The position numbers and the translations under genes were made by a program. 64,000 nucleotides of DNA from Lentzea californiensis. Lineage in GTDB: Bacteria > Actinomycetota > Actinomycetes > Mycobacteriales > Pseudonocardiaceae. Below the pieces are notes generated by a model. That model had not been told where the DNA came from. It made no database searches and was given only the letters and a program-made list of their open reading frames with translations. The DNA is taken from assembly GCF_024648825.1 (NCBI RefSeq), contig NZ_JANBBE010000005.1, positions 124,001 to 188,000 of the forward strand. The letters are read 5' to 3'. Shown in pieces: positions 15,950 to 24,970 of the stretch; position 1 is the first letter of the stretch; every line of letters starts with the position of its first letter.

Positions 15950-17068
15950 ATGACCGCCATCGATCCCACCGCCCACCTGACCGACGAACAGATCGAGGAG
16001 CTCGGCCGCGAGCTCGACGCGATTCGCGAAGAAGTCATCGCGAGCCGCGGTGAGAAGGACGCGGCCTACATCCGCAAGGTCATCTCGATCCAGCGCAAGC
16101 TGGAGCTGACCAGCCGCGGCATCCTGCTGTTCTCGCTCTTCCCGCCGGCGTGGATCATCGGCACCGCCGGCCTGTCCGTGGCGAAGATCATGGACAACAT
16201 GGAGATCGGGCACAACATCCTGCACGGCCAGTGGGACTGGATGCGCGACCCGAAGATCCACTCCACCACCTGGGAGTGGGACCACGTCTCGCCGGCCGAG
16301 CAGTGGAAGCACTCGCACAACGAGCTGCACCACACGTACACCAACGTGATCGGCAAGGACAACGACCTCGGCTACGGCATCATGCGCGTGGACGAGGACC
16401 AGAAGTGGCACCCGATGCACCTGGGCCAGCCGCTGTGGAACTTCATCAACGCGTGCTTCTTCGAGTACGGCATCGCCGCGTACGACCTGGAGCTCGGCAA
16501 GAACCTGCACAAGCGCCGCCGCAACCGCCCCGAGTTCCGCGCGCGTGCCGCGGCCGTGGGCCGCAAGATCCGCAAGCAGGTGCTCAAGGACTACGTGATC
16601 CACCCGCTGCTGTCGGGCCCGTCGTTCCTGACCACGCTCGCCGCGACGTTCACCGCGAACCTGGTCCGCAACATCTGGTCGCACTCGGTGATCATGTGCG
16701 GGCACTTCCCCGAGGGCGTGCAGACCTTCGAGCGCCGCTCGATCAAGGGCGAGACGCGCGGCCAGTGGTACCTGCGCCAGATGATGGGCTCCGCGAACAT
16801 CAGCGGCAGCAAGGCCATGCACTTCATGACCGGCAACCTGTCGCACCAGATCGAGCACCACCTGTTCCCGGACCTGCCGAGCAACCGGTACGCCGAGGTC
16901 GCGGTCAAGGTGAAGGCGCTGTTCGAGAAGTACGAACTGGACTACGTGACGGGTCCGCTGCCCAAGCAGGTCTTCTCGGCGTGGCACAAGGTGTTCCGCC
17001 TGTCGCTGCCGAACCGCAAGCCCAAGGTCAAGACGCCGGCCAAGGACAAGGAACTGGTCGCCGCCTGA
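15950..17068 (+). CDS. Membrane acyl-CoA (fatty acid) desaturase, DesA3-like
   Basis: A 372-residue membrane di-iron desaturase. The three histidine boxes are intact: GHNILH (His88, His92), HSHNELHH (His123, His127, His128) and HQIEHH (His299, His303, His304). The sequence around them, for example ILHGQWDWM and EQWKHSHN, closely resembles mycobacterial DesA3, a delta-9 stearoyl-CoA desaturase that makes oleoyl chains. The reductase upstream should supply electrons. The start at 15950 is preceded by GGAAAGCGAG. The role is inferred to be membrane fluidity adjustment or supply of unsaturated acyl chains. Confidence 0.92.
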   Translation: MTAIDPTAHLTDEQIEELGRELDAIREEVIASRGEKDAAYIRKVISIQRKLELTSRGILLFSLFPPAWIIGTAGLSVAKIMDNMEIGHNILHGQWDWMRDPKIHSTTWEWDHVSPAEQWKHSHNELHHTYTNVIGKDNDLGYGIMRVDEDQKWHPMHLGQPLWNFINACFFEYGIAAYDLELGKNLHKRRRNRPEFRARAAAVGRKIRKQVLKDYVIHPLLSGPSFLTTLAATFTANLVRNIWSHSVIMCGHFPEGVQTFERRSIKGETRGQWYLRQMMGSANISGSKAMHFMTGNLSHQIEHHLFPDLPSNRYAEVAVKVKALFEKYELDYVTGPLPKQVFSAWHKVFRLSLPNRKPKVKTPAKDKELVAA

Positions 17069-17099
17069 GACGGGCAATGGTTCAGATCTTTCGGCCGTA

Positions 17100-17115
17100 C
17101 CGGCGACACCGCCGG
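17100..17115 (+). terminator. Possible terminator hairpin after desaturase
   Basis: CCGGCG-ACAC-CGCCGG, a perfect six-pair GC stem 32 bases after the desaturase stop. No T-run follows, as is common in actinomycetes. Confidence 0.4.
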
Positions 17116-17136
17116 ATTCGGTGAGATTCCTTCGTA

Positions 17137-17172
17137 GGGCCCGAGTTCCACCCCTGCTGCTTCATCGGGCCC
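17137..17172. repeat. Inverted repeat GGGCCCGA...TCGGGCCC before the CocE-like gene
   Basis: Perfect eight-base arms with a 20-base spacer, ending 16 bases before the ATG of the CocE-like gene. It could act as a terminator or as a 5' leader hairpin near the ribosome site. Confidence 0.4.
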
Positions 17173-17188
17173 TCCGACGGAGGAACTC

Positions 17189-18970
17189 ATGCGAAGGGTC
17201 TACCTCGTCACGGCCACCCTGCTCATGGCCGCGACGATCTACACGCCTGCCTCGAACGCGGCTCCTGCCGCCGCGGCGATCACCGAGACCGTCTACGTCG
17301 AGTCCACGACCGACAGTGACGCGGACGGCAAGCTCGACCGGATCGCCGCCGACGTCATGCGGCCGGACACGGCCGAACGCGTGCCGATCGTGATGGAGGC
17401 CAGCCCCTACTACGGGCTGGGCGCGGCCGCCGCGACGGCGACGAACGTGCCGCGCGGCTTCGGCCGCTGGTACGACGAGTACTTCGTGCCGCGCGGGTAC
17501 GCCGTCGTCGAGATGGAGATGCAAGGCACCTCTCGCTCGACCGGCTGCCCGACCACGGGCGGTCCCGAGGACACCGCGAGCGTCCGCGCGGTCGTCGACT
17601 GGCTCAACGGCCGCGCCAAGGCGTTCTACGCGGACGGCCGCCAGGCGGTCGCGAGCTGGAGCACCGGCAACGTCGGCATGCTCGGCGTCTCCTACAACGG
17701 CACGCTGCCCAACGCGGCGGCCGCGGCGAACATCCCCGGTGTGAAGACGATCGTGCCGATCGCCGCGATCTCCAGCTGGTACGAGTACGCCCGTGACCAG
17801 GGGATCGGCTACAAGGGCTGGGAGTCCAACTACCCGGCCTTCCTCGCCGACTACGTCGTGAGCGCGGCGCAGAAGGCGAAGTGCAAGCCGGTGTTCGACA
17901 AGCTGTCCCGTGAGGACGGCGACGAGTCCTACGACTACACGTCGTTCTGGAAGGCCCGCGACTACCGGGTGGGCGCGCAGAACGTGTCCGCGTCGGTGTT
18001 CGCGGTGCACGGCCAAGCGGACTGGAACGTCAAGCCGTCGCAGTTCGGCCGCTGGTGGGAGGAACTGGCGGACCGGAACGTGCCGCGCAAGATCTGGCTG
18101 CACCGGGGCGGGCACCTCGACCCGATCTCGTTCCGCCAGACCGAGTGGCAGCGCGTCATGGGTCTGTGGATGGACCACTGGCTCAAGGGCGCGGACAACG
18201 GGATCATGAACGAGCCCATGGCCGACGTGCAGAAGCCCGACGGCAGCTGGGAACAGGCCGCCTCATGGCCGCGGCCGGACACGAAGGACACCACGCTGTA
18301 CTTCGGCCCGGCGTCCGGCGGCATGTCCGGTTCGCTGACCACCGCACCGGTTTCGGGTGGCACGCAGACGCTGGTCGCGAACGCGAACATCAGCGAGGCG
18401 ACCATGATGGCCGGCCCGGAGACTGCGAACACACGACGGCTGGCCTACGTGACGGCACCGCTCACGAGGGACGCACGCTTGTCCGGTGAGGTCAGCCTGA
18501 CCGTCCGCATCGCGTCGAACCGGGCGTCGACGCCGCTCACGGCGTTGCTGGTGGACTACGGCCCGAGCACGCAGGCCGTGCTGTCCGAACGCAGCCCGCT
18601 GCAGCTGTCCCAGGAGGTGTGCGGCAAGAACGACCTGCGCGACAAGACCGGCTGCGCGCGTCCGCCGGACGTGTCGATCCAGGCGGTCTCGGCGACGATG
18701 CTGACCAAGGGCGCCGTCGACGCCAAGAACCGGTTGTCGCTCGAGACCGCGACCCCGTTGCCCACCAACGGGTCCACCGCGGACGTCACCTGGAAGCTGC
18801 ACGCTCGTGACGCGTTGATCCCGGCCGGGCACCGGATCGGGATCGTGCTCGTCACGAACCACAACGCCTACCTCGCCTCGGACTCGGCGGCGAGCGGTGT
18901 GTCGCTGAAGGTGTCGCTGGGTGTCAGCAAGGTGGTGCTGCCGATCGTCGGCGGTGCGCTGAACAAGTGA
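17189..18970 (+). CDS. Secreted CocE/NonD (X-Pro dipeptidyl-peptidase S15 family) hydrolase
   Basis: A 593-residue exported alpha/beta hydrolase with a signal peptide ending near residue 25 (ASNA). The S15/CocE core has the nucleophile elbow GVSYNGTLP, an oxyanion-region Tyr in ASPYYG, and a catalytic-His candidate in HRGGHLDP. The last 220 or so residues form the C-terminal jelly-roll typical of X-Pro dipeptidyl-peptidases and cocaine esterase. Family members release X-Pro dipeptides or cleave esters outside the cell. A good ribosome site, GGAGGAACTC, precedes the ATG, and a strong terminator hairpin follows the stop. Confidence 0.9.
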   Translation: MRRVYLVTATLLMAATIYTPASNAAPAAAAITETVYVESTTDSDADGKLDRIAADVMRPDTAERVPIVMEASPYYGLGAAAATATNVPRGFGRWYDEYFVPRGYAVVEMEMQGTSRSTGCPTTGGPEDTASVRAVVDWLNGRAKAFYADGRQAVASWSTGNVGMLGVSYNGTLPNAAAAANIPGVKTIVPIAAISSWYEYARDQGIGYKGWESNYPAFLADYVVSAAQKAKCKPVFDKLSREDGDESYDYTSFWKARDYRVGAQNVSASVFAVHGQADWNVKPSQFGRWWEELADRNVPRKIWLHRGGHLDPISFRQTEWQRVMGLWMDHWLKGADNGIMNEPMADVQKPDGSWEQAASWPRPDTKDTTLYFGPASGGMSGSLTTAPVSGGTQTLVANANISEATMMAGPETANTRRLAYVTAPLTRDARLSGEVSLTVRIASNRASTPLTALLVDYGPSTQAVLSERSPLQLSQEVCGKNDLRDKTGCARPPDVSIQAVSATMLTKGAVDAKNRLSLETATPLPTNGSTADVTWKLHARDALIPAGHRIGIVLVTNHNAYLASDSAASGVSLKVSLGVSKVVLPIVGGALNK

Positions 18971-18976
18971 TGACGA

Positions 18977-19014
18977 GCCGGGGCCTGCGGACTTCACAGT
19001 GCGCAGGCCCCGGC
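18977..19014 (+). terminator. Strong intrinsic terminator-like hairpin
   Basis: GCCGGGGCCTGCG pairs perfectly with CGCAGGCCCCGGC across a 12-base loop. It begins seven bases after the CocE-like stop and is followed by GTCGTT. The 13 perfect GC-rich pairs make it the clearest terminator in the window. Confidence 0.75.
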
Positions 19015-19031
19015 GTCGTTAGGGTGGCGCG

Positions 19032-19955
19032 ATGCTCCTGGCCGCCATCCCCAGTCCGATCCAGGGCGTCTGGCACCTCGGTCCGATGCCGATCCGCGCT
19101 TACGCGTTCTGCATCATCGCCGGCATCCTCGTCGCCGCCTGGCTGACCGAACGCCGCTACGTGCAGCGCGGCGGCAGGCCCGGTGTCATCAACCAGATCG
19201 CCACCTGGGGCGTGCCGTTCGGCATCGTCGGCGCCCGGCTCTACCACGTGGCCACGTCCTGGCAGCCGTACTTCGGCCCCGGTGGCAGTCCCGTTCGCGC
19301 CCTCTACATCTGGGAGGGCGGCATGGGCGTCTGGGGCGCGATCGCACTCGGCGCGCTCGGAGCCTGGATCGGCGCGAAACGCGCCGGCGTCGCGTTGCCT
19401 CCGCTCGCGGACGCGGCAGCACCGGGAATCCTGCTGGCACAGGGGATCGGCCGTCTCGGCAACTGGTTCAACAACGAGGTGTACGGCGGCCCGACCGACC
19501 TGCCGTGGGCGCTCACGATCCACGAGTGGGACCAGGACGCGGGCCGCGCGGTGATCGGTTCGGACGGAGCGCCTGTGGTGCTCGGGACGTTCCACCCGGC
19601 GTTCCTGTACGAACTGCTGTGGACCTTCGCCGCGGCGGCCGTGGTGATCTGGGCGGACCGCCGGTTCCAGCTCGGGCACGGCCGCGCGTTCGGGCTGTAC
19701 GTCGTGCTCTACACGCTGGGCAGGCTGTGGATCGAGGCGCTGCGCATCGACGCGGCGAACACGATCCTCGGCCTGCGGCTGAACATCTGGACCTCGTTGG
19801 TCCTCGGTCTGGGCGCCGCCGCGCTGACGGTGTGGTCGGCACGGCGGCATCCGGGCCGGGAGGACCTCAGGTCAGCTCCGGCGCCGAGTTCTGCGCCTCT
19901 GCCCGCAGACGCGGCGCCCGGACGGCCCGTTGAGGACCGATCGTCATCGTCCTGA
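19032..19955 (+). CDS. lgt: Prolipoprotein diacylglyceryl transferase
   Basis: A 307-residue membrane enzyme that moves diacylglycerol from phosphatidylglycerol to the lipobox cysteine of prolipoproteins. The Lgt signature GRLGNWFNNEVYGGPT is present (Arg141), as are IWEGGMG near residue 93, about seven helices, and the C-terminal GRLWIEALRID. A Ser/Pro-rich tail follows residue 280. TAGGGT lies six bases before the ATG, suggesting a leaderless transcript. In many actinobacteria lgt sits beside trp genes; here it stands alone after a terminator, so it may be an additional copy. Lipoproteins in this window include those at 40680-41201 and 52261-52890. Confidence 0.95.
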   Translation: MLLAAIPSPIQGVWHLGPMPIRAYAFCIIAGILVAAWLTERRYVQRGGRPGVINQIATWGVPFGIVGARLYHVATSWQPYFGPGGSPVRALYIWEGGMGVWGAIALGALGAWIGAKRAGVALPPLADAAAPGILLAQGIGRLGNWFNNEVYGGPTDLPWALTIHEWDQDAGRAVIGSDGAPVVLGTFHPAFLYELLWTFAAAAVVIWADRRFQLGHGRAFGLYVVLYTLGRLWIEALRIDAANTILGLRLNIWTSLVLGLGAAALTVWSARRHPGREDLRSAPAPSSAPLPADAAPGRPVEDRSSSS

Positions 19956-20005
19956 CCTCACCTGGTCGGCGTTGGTGACCACGAAGCTCGGGCAAGATCG
20001 ATCGC

Positions 20006-20707
20006 ATGAGCGACTACGACACCGTGGCCGAGGCGTACGACCTGGACAACGAGACGAGTCTGCAGAACGCCTACTACGAGCGGCCCGCGACGCTGGCGCT
20101 GGCCGGGGACGTGACGGGGCGGCGGATCCTCGACGCGGGCTGCGGTGCCGGCCCGCTGTTCGCGGCGCTGCGCGAGCGGGGTGCGGTCGTGAGCGGCATC
20201 GACGTGAGCGCGGGCATGGTGGAGCGGGCGCGGGTTGCGCCTCGGTGCGGACGCCGACGTGCGGGTCGCGGACGCCGGCGGCCCGCTGCCGTTCGCGCAC
20301 GGGAGTTCGACGACGTCGTCGCGTCCCTGGTGTTGCACTACCTGCGGGACTGGGGGCCGGCCCTCACCGGGTTCCGGCGGGTGCTGCGAACCGGCGGCCG
20401 GCTCACCGCGTCGGTCAACCACCCCACCGCCGAGTACGTCATCGAACGGATGCAGGGGCGCAGGCCCGACTACTTCGCGGTCTACTCGCAGGCGGGGACG
20501 TGGCCGGTGGGTGATCAGACGGTCGAGGTGACGTTCTGGAACCGGCCGCTGCACGCGATGACGGACGCGTTCGCCGCGGCCGGGTTCCGGATCTCCTCGA
20601 TCAGCGAGCCGCCGCCGTTGCCGGAGGCCCGCGACCTGTTCCCCGGGGAGTTCGCGCACTACGCGGACGCCCCGAACTTCCTGTTCTTCGCCCTTCAGGC
20701 GGACTGA
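20006..20707 (+). CDS. SAM-dependent methyltransferase (class I), with an internal out-of-frame stretch
   Basis: A 233-residue class I methyltransferase with motif I LDAGCGAGPLFAAL and GIDVSAGMVERA. Residues about 77-100 read as an Arg-rich string unlike the family. In the next frame the same DNA gives RLGADADVRVADAGGPLPF, the expected motif II/III region. One extra base near 20235 and one missing base near 20306 would restore a continuous family-like sequence, so a compensating frameshift pair is present in the sequence as given. The rest (DDVVASLVLHYLRDW) is normal. The substrate is unknown. The 3' end overlaps the converging YceI gene by 13 bases. Confidence 0.8.
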   Translation: MSDYDTVAEAYDLDNETSLQNAYYERPATLALAGDVTGRRILDAGCGAGPLFAALRERGAVVSGIDVSAGMVERARVAPRCGRRRAGRGRRRPAAVRAREFDDVVASLVLHYLRDWGPALTGFRRVLRTGGRLTASVNHPTAEYVIERMQGRRPDYFAVYSQAGTWPVGDQTVEVTFWNRPLHAMTDAFAAAGFRISSISEPPPLPEARDLFPGEFAHYADAPNFLFFALQAD

Positions 20708-21204
20708 GCGATCACCGCGGTGACGGTGACGTCCACCCACTTACCGATCATGAAGCTGGGCGCGCGTATGCCCAGCGTCCTGCGATCCAGCCGGGCCGTC
20801 GCGGTCAGCACCGCTTCACGTCCGTCCAGGGAGGACAGCTCGACCGTGCCGGCGAGCTCCGTCTCGGTGCCCCTGGCGGCCAGCGTGCCGGTGACGTGCC
20901 AGCCGGTGCCCTCGGTCCGCGCGGACGTCGCGATGAACGTCATCACGGGGTGCCGGTCCAGGTCCAGCAGGCCGGGTTTGCGCAGGTCCTTGTCGCGTTT
21001 GGCTTTACCGGTGTCGATGGCGCCGAGGTCCAGGGTGCCGTGCACGGCGAGCAACGTGCCGTCGGTGCCGATCTCGACGGTGCCCGCGGTGACGGGCACG
21101 GTCCCGTGTGCCTTGCGGCCGAGGTTGCCCACCTGGAACGACGCGGTGCTGCGGCTCAGGTCCGCCTGCCACACGCCGGCGGCTAGTGCTCGCGTGGCGG
21201 TCAT
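20695..21204 (-). CDS. YceI family lipid-binding-type protein
   Basis: A 169-residue protein with the YceI lipocalin-like fold pattern: GVWQADLSRSTASFQVGNLG at the start, then repeating beta strands such as DLGAIDTGKAKRDKDLRKPG and HPVMTFIATSA. Family members bind isoprenoid-type lipids. No signal peptide is evident, so a cytoplasmic location is likely. The ATG overlaps the stop of the small 106-residue gene upstream (ATGA), so the two are co-translated. Confidence 0.88.
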   Translation of the reverse strand: MTATRALAAGVWQADLSRSTASFQVGNLGRKAHGTVPVTAGTVEIGTDGTLLAVHGTLDLGAIDTGKAKRDKDLRKPGLLDLDRHPVMTFIATSARTEGTGWHVTGTLAARGTETELAGTVELSSLDGREAVLTATARLDRRTLGIRAPSFMIGKWVDVTVTAVIAQSA

Positions 21205-21521
21205 GACTGCGCGCCGTCGTACTCGAAGACCTCGAGCACCGGGTAGATCTCGACGCGGTCCGCGCCCGGCAGCAGCGCCGCGTCCTCGCCGGGCAGCAGG
21301 CGCGTGCCCATGATCGCCTTCTGGGTGTCGATCAGCGCCTGCTCGGACTCGGCGATCGACAGCACGACCTCCGACCCGTCGGCCCGGCGCAGCACGTAGG
21401 TCCTGATGTTGCCCGGCACCTTCATGGCCGCCGGCGCGATCCGCTGCTTCGCCGCGAAGTCCGCGGCGGCGAGCTGTTCGGGACCGCGGGGGCCGTCGAA
21501 GTAGGTGAGCTGCGCGTACAT
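21201..21521 (-). CDS. Small ABM/ferredoxin-fold-like protein of unknown function
   Basis: A 106-residue protein beginning MYAQLTYFDGPRGPEQ. The alternation of strands and helices (VLRRADGSEVVLSIAESE, then VEIYPVLEVFEYD) is like dimeric alpha-beta barrel proteins of the antibiotic-biosynthesis-monooxygenase or stress-response type. An excellent ribosome site, AAAGGAGGCGACC, precedes the ATG. It is coupled to YceI downstream and divergent from the large LuxR regulator, which may control the pair. Function is not known. Confidence 0.75.
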   Translation of the reverse strand: MYAQLTYFDGPRGPEQLAAADFAAKQRIAPAAMKVPGNIRTYVLRRADGSEVVLSIAESEQALIDTQKAIMGTRLLPGEDAALLPGADRVEIYPVLEVFEYDGAQS

Positions 21522-21630
21522 GGTCGCCTCCTTTGGTGGTGCACCGAGTCTCGGCTCGTGCGGCGCGACACGGATCCGTGCCAGTACGGAGTCCGGTACC
21601 GAACCACCACCGGTCGGCGATACTCCCGGC

Positions 21631-24330
21631 GTGGAGGACGCCCCGATCTTCGGCCGCGACCGCGAACTGGCCTCGCTGCGGGCGGGCCTCGTCGCGGCGG
21701 CGGGTGGCGCCGGCCGCCTCGTGCTGGTCGGCGGCGAGGCGGGCATCGGCAAGACCCGGCTCGCCACGGCCGTCGCCGCTATGGCCGGCTCGTACGGCAT
21801 CCCGGTCGCACGCGGCCACGCCGTCGACGACCCCGGCATGCCGCCGTTGTGGCCGTGGCGCCGCCTGGCACGTTCGCTGCCCGCGCTGCACCGCGTGCTC
21901 TGCGACGCGCACTCCGGCACGGACGACTCGGCCCGCTTCGCCCTGCTCGCCGACGCGGCGGACGCCCTGGTCACCGAGGCCGAGCCGGGCGGGCTGCTGC
22001 TCGTGCTGGAGGACCTGCACTGGGCCGACCGCACGTCGTTGCGCCTGCTGGCCCACCTGGCCACCGAACTGCCCGCCTCCCGGATCCTGGTCGTCGCGAC
22101 CTACCGCGAAGCCGAGTTGTCCGAGCTGATGCGCGCCCCGTTCACCCGCGCGGTGCAACTCCGAGGTCTGACCCGTGGCGACGTGGCCGGGTGGGTGCGC
22201 TCCGCCACGGACGAATCGGATCCGGAGTCGGTGGCGGCACGGCTCGTGGACGGCACCGGCGGCAACCCGCTGTACGTGCGCATGCTGCTCGACAGCGGCG
22301 AGGTCGCGGGACACCAGGAGCTGCACCGGCTGGTGTTGTCGAAGCTGGACCGGCTGTGTCCGCGCGCCCGTGACGTGCTCGGCGTGGCCAGCGTCCTGGG
22401 GGAGCGGATCGACCCCGCGCTGCTCGCGGCCGTCACCGGGGAGGATCCCGCCGCACCGCTCGACGACGCCGTCGCCGCCAAGGTCCTGCAGGCCGACGAC
22501 GGGTCGCTGGCCTTCACGCACGCTCTCGTGCGGGACGCCGTGTACGAGGACCTGGCGCCGTCCGTGCGGGCGGAGCTGCATCGGCGTTGCGCGCTGGCGC
22601 TCGCCGCCAGCGGTGGTGCGCCGGGACGGATCGCGACTCACTGGCACCGGGCCGGTGGAGCGGACGCCGCCGCGGAGTGCACGAGGTGGGCGACGGAGGC
22701 GGCGAGAGCGGCCACCGCGGAACTCGCCTACGATGAAGCAGCCGGGTTCGCGGCGCTCGCACTGGCAACAGCCGAGGAGAAGACGGCGGAACTCACCCTC
22801 GGCCTCGCCCGAGCCGAGTTCCTCGCGGGAGACACCCAGAGCAGCCTCGCCCACTGCCGCACGGCCGCTCGCCTGGCCCAGGAGGCCGGCGCGCCCGAGC
22901 TGATGGCGGAGGCCGCCCTCGTGATCACCGGCCTGGGCGACCGCTCGCTGCTGGCCGCGGTGGACCAGCTCTGCGTGACCGCGCTGCGGCACGTCGCGGA
23001 GGAGGCCACCGCGACCAGGGCCCGGCTGCTGGCCCGCCGGGCGATGGCGGCCACCACGACCGGTGCGGCGGAACGGGCGCGCGAGTTGTCCGCGGCGGCG
23101 CTGGAACTCGCCGTGCGCAGCGGTGATCCGGACGCGGAACTGGACGGCATCCACGCGCGGCACCTCACCCTGTGCGCCCCGCAGTTCAGGGACGAACGGG
23201 TCGAGCTCGCGAACCGGGCCGTCGAGCTGGCCGGGACCGCACGGCAGCCGCACGCCGAGCTGTGGGGCCACGTCTGGCTGGTCGACGCGGCGATCCAGGC
23301 GGGCGACCTGGCCGAGGTGGACCGGCAGCTGGACCTGATCGAGCAGTTCGCGACATCGCGGCAGCACGGAGTGGCCTGGTGGCACCTGCACCGGTTGCGG
23401 GCCACGCGGGCGGCGCTGGTCGGGCAGTTGCAGAAGGCGCGGGAGTGCAACGAGACGGCTCGTGCCGTGGCCGAGCGGATGGGGGTTTCTGCCGCTACGG
23501 GCATGTACCACGCGTTCCGCAACGAGCTGGCGCAGCTGGTCGGCGGCATCGACGAGGAGACGGCGCGGGAGGTGTTCGACGTGATCGCGCTGGTCGGTGA
23601 CATCCCGCTGGCCCGCGTCTACGTGCCGTTCCTGCACGCGATCCTCGGGCAGACCGACGAGGCCCGGGCGACGTTCGAGGAGTTCCGGTCGATGCCGGCG
23701 ACGCTGGAGGCCGGGCCGACGTGGGCTCCGCTGGTCGGGCAGATCGGCGTGGTCGCCTGCATGCTGAACGACGCCGAGACGGCGGCGAGCGTCTACTCGG
23801 TCCTGTCCACATTGGACCCGTGCTTCGCCGCGGACGGATCGGGCGCGGTGTTCTCCACCGCCGCCACACCGCGGTTGCTCGGCGACCTCGCCATGACCTG
23901 CGGCCGGACGGAGGTCGCGGCCGGGCACTACCGGCTGGCCCTGGAGATGAACGCCCGCATCGGCGCCCGGCCGTTCGCCGCGCTGAGCAGGCTCGGCCTC
24001 GCCAGGGCCCTGACCGACCTGAGCGCGGCCCGCACGCTCGCGGCCGAGGCGGCGGCCGAGTTCCGCGCGCTGGACATGCCGATCCGCCTGGCCGAGGCCG
24101 ACCGGCTCCTCAGGCAGATCGGTGCCGCGGAACAAGCGCGGGACCCGTTGTCACCGCGCGAGTCCGAGGTCGTGGACCTGGTCGCGCAGGCCCTGACCAA
24201 CCGCCAGATCGCTACCCGCCTGCACCTGAGCGAACGCACCGTCGAGACCCACGTGCGCAGCGTGCTGGCCAAGCTGGGGTTGCGCACCAGGACCGAGATC
24301 GCCGCGTGGGAGCTCACGCGCCGGGCGTGA
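21631..24330 (+). CDS. Large LuxR family transcriptional activator with AAA ATPase domain
   Basis: An 899-residue LAL/MalT-like regulator. The N-terminal AAA domain has Walker A GGEAGIGKTR (about 34-43) and Walker B LLLVLEDLHWAD. A long helical TPR-like central region follows, then a C-terminal LuxR helix-turn-helix LSPRESEVVDLVAQALTNRQIA. I chose the GTG at 21631 because the protein then begins at the usual IFGRDREL and GATACT lies six bases upstream (leaderless). The larger frame from 21505 overlaps the divergent gene. It probably activates nearby genes in response to a small molecule. The 3' end overlaps the converging response regulator by 17 bases. Confidence 0.9.
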   Translation: MEDAPIFGRDRELASLRAGLVAAAGGAGRLVLVGGEAGIGKTRLATAVAAMAGSYGIPVARGHAVDDPGMPPLWPWRRLARSLPALHRVLCDAHSGTDDSARFALLADAADALVTEAEPGGLLLVLEDLHWADRTSLRLLAHLATELPASRILVVATYREAELSELMRAPFTRAVQLRGLTRGDVAGWVRSATDESDPESVAARLVDGTGGNPLYVRMLLDSGEVAGHQELHRLVLSKLDRLCPRARDVLGVASVLGERIDPALLAAVTGEDPAAPLDDAVAAKVLQADDGSLAFTHALVRDAVYEDLAPSVRAELHRRCALALAASGGAPGRIATHWHRAGGADAAAECTRWATEAARAATAELAYDEAAGFAALALATAEEKTAELTLGLARAEFLAGDTQSSLAHCRTAARLAQEAGAPELMAEAALVITGLGDRSLLAAVDQLCVTALRHVAEEATATRARLLARRAMAATTTGAAERARELSAAALELAVRSGDPDAELDGIHARHLTLCAPQFRDERVELANRAVELAGTARQPHAELWGHVWLVDAAIQAGDLAEVDRQLDLIEQFATSRQHGVAWWHLHRLRATRAALVGQLQKARECNETARAVAERMGVSAATGMYHAFRNELAQLVGGIDEETAREVFDVIALVGDIPLARVYVPFLHAILGQTDEARATFEEFRSMPATLEAGPTWAPLVGQIGVVACMLNDAETAASVYSVLSTLDPCFAADGSGAVFSTAATPRLLGDLAMTCGRTEVAAGHYRLALEMNARIGARPFAALSRLGLARALTDLSAARTLAAEAAAEFRALDMPIRLAEADRLLRQIGAAEQARDPLSPRESEVVDLVAQALTNRQIATRLHLSERTVETHVRSVLAKLGLRTRTEIAAWELTRRA

Positions 24331-24970
24331 CCAGGCCCGTCTCGTAGGCGAGGACGACGGCCTGCGCGCGGTCGCGCAACTCCAGCTTCGCGAAGATGCG
24401 GGCTACGTGCGTCTTGACCGTCGCCTCGCTCAGGGTGAGATGACCGGCGATCTCCGAGTTCGACCGCCCGCTGCCGACGAGCGTGAGCACCTCACGTTCC
24501 CGTGGCGTCAACGCGGCCAGATCCCGGTGCACGGCCGGAACGGAGACACCGGAGGCGAACCGTTCCACCAGCCGGCGCGTGATCGACGGCGCGAGCAGGG
24601 CGTCCCCGGTCTCGATCAGCCGCACGGCCGCGACGAGGTGCTCGGGCGTGACGTCCTTGAGCAGGAACCCGCTCGCACCGGCCGCGAGCGCCTCGTACAC
24701 GTACCGGTCGAGGTCGAACGTCGTCAGCATCAGCACCCGGCAGTCACCCGGCTCCCGCACGATCCGCCGGCACGCCTCCAGCCCGTCCATCCCCGGCATG
24801 CGGATGTCCATCAGCACGACGTCCGGCCGCAGGTCGCGCACCGCCGTCACCGCCTCGGCCCCGTCCGCCGCCTCGCCGACGACCTCGACGCCGCCGGAGC
24901 CCAGGATCATCCGGAACCCGATGCGCACGAACGCCTGGTCATCCGCGATCACCACCCGCGGCCCGCTCAC
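24314..24970 (-). CDS. LuxR/NarL family response regulator
   Basis: A 218-residue regulator with receiver Asp55 in VVLMDIRMPG and C-terminal helix-turn-helix LTPREREVLTLVGSGRSNSEIA. The GTG start overlaps the kinase stop (GTGA), so it is that kinase's partner. The pair is divergent from a MacB/FtsX-type ABC transporter, the usual drug- or peptide-sensing layout, and the regulator probably binds the 25753-25889 intergenic region. Confidence 0.93.
   Translation of the reverse strand: MSGPRVVIADDQAFVRIGFRMILGSGGVEVVGEAADGAEAVTAVRDLRPDVVLMDIRMPGMDGLEACRRIVREPGDCRVLMLTTFDLDRYVYEALAAGASGFLLKDVTPEHLVAAVRLIETGDALLAPSITRRLVERFASGVSVPAVHRDLAALTPREREVLTLVGSGRSNSEIAGHLTLSEATVKTHVARIFAKLELRDRAQAVVLAYETGLVTPGA

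Noticed and set aside
20695..24135. A 1146-codon minus-strand frame ending in YceI
   Set aside because: Only the last 169 codons (YceI, ATG 21204) are real; the rest is antisense to the LuxR regulator.
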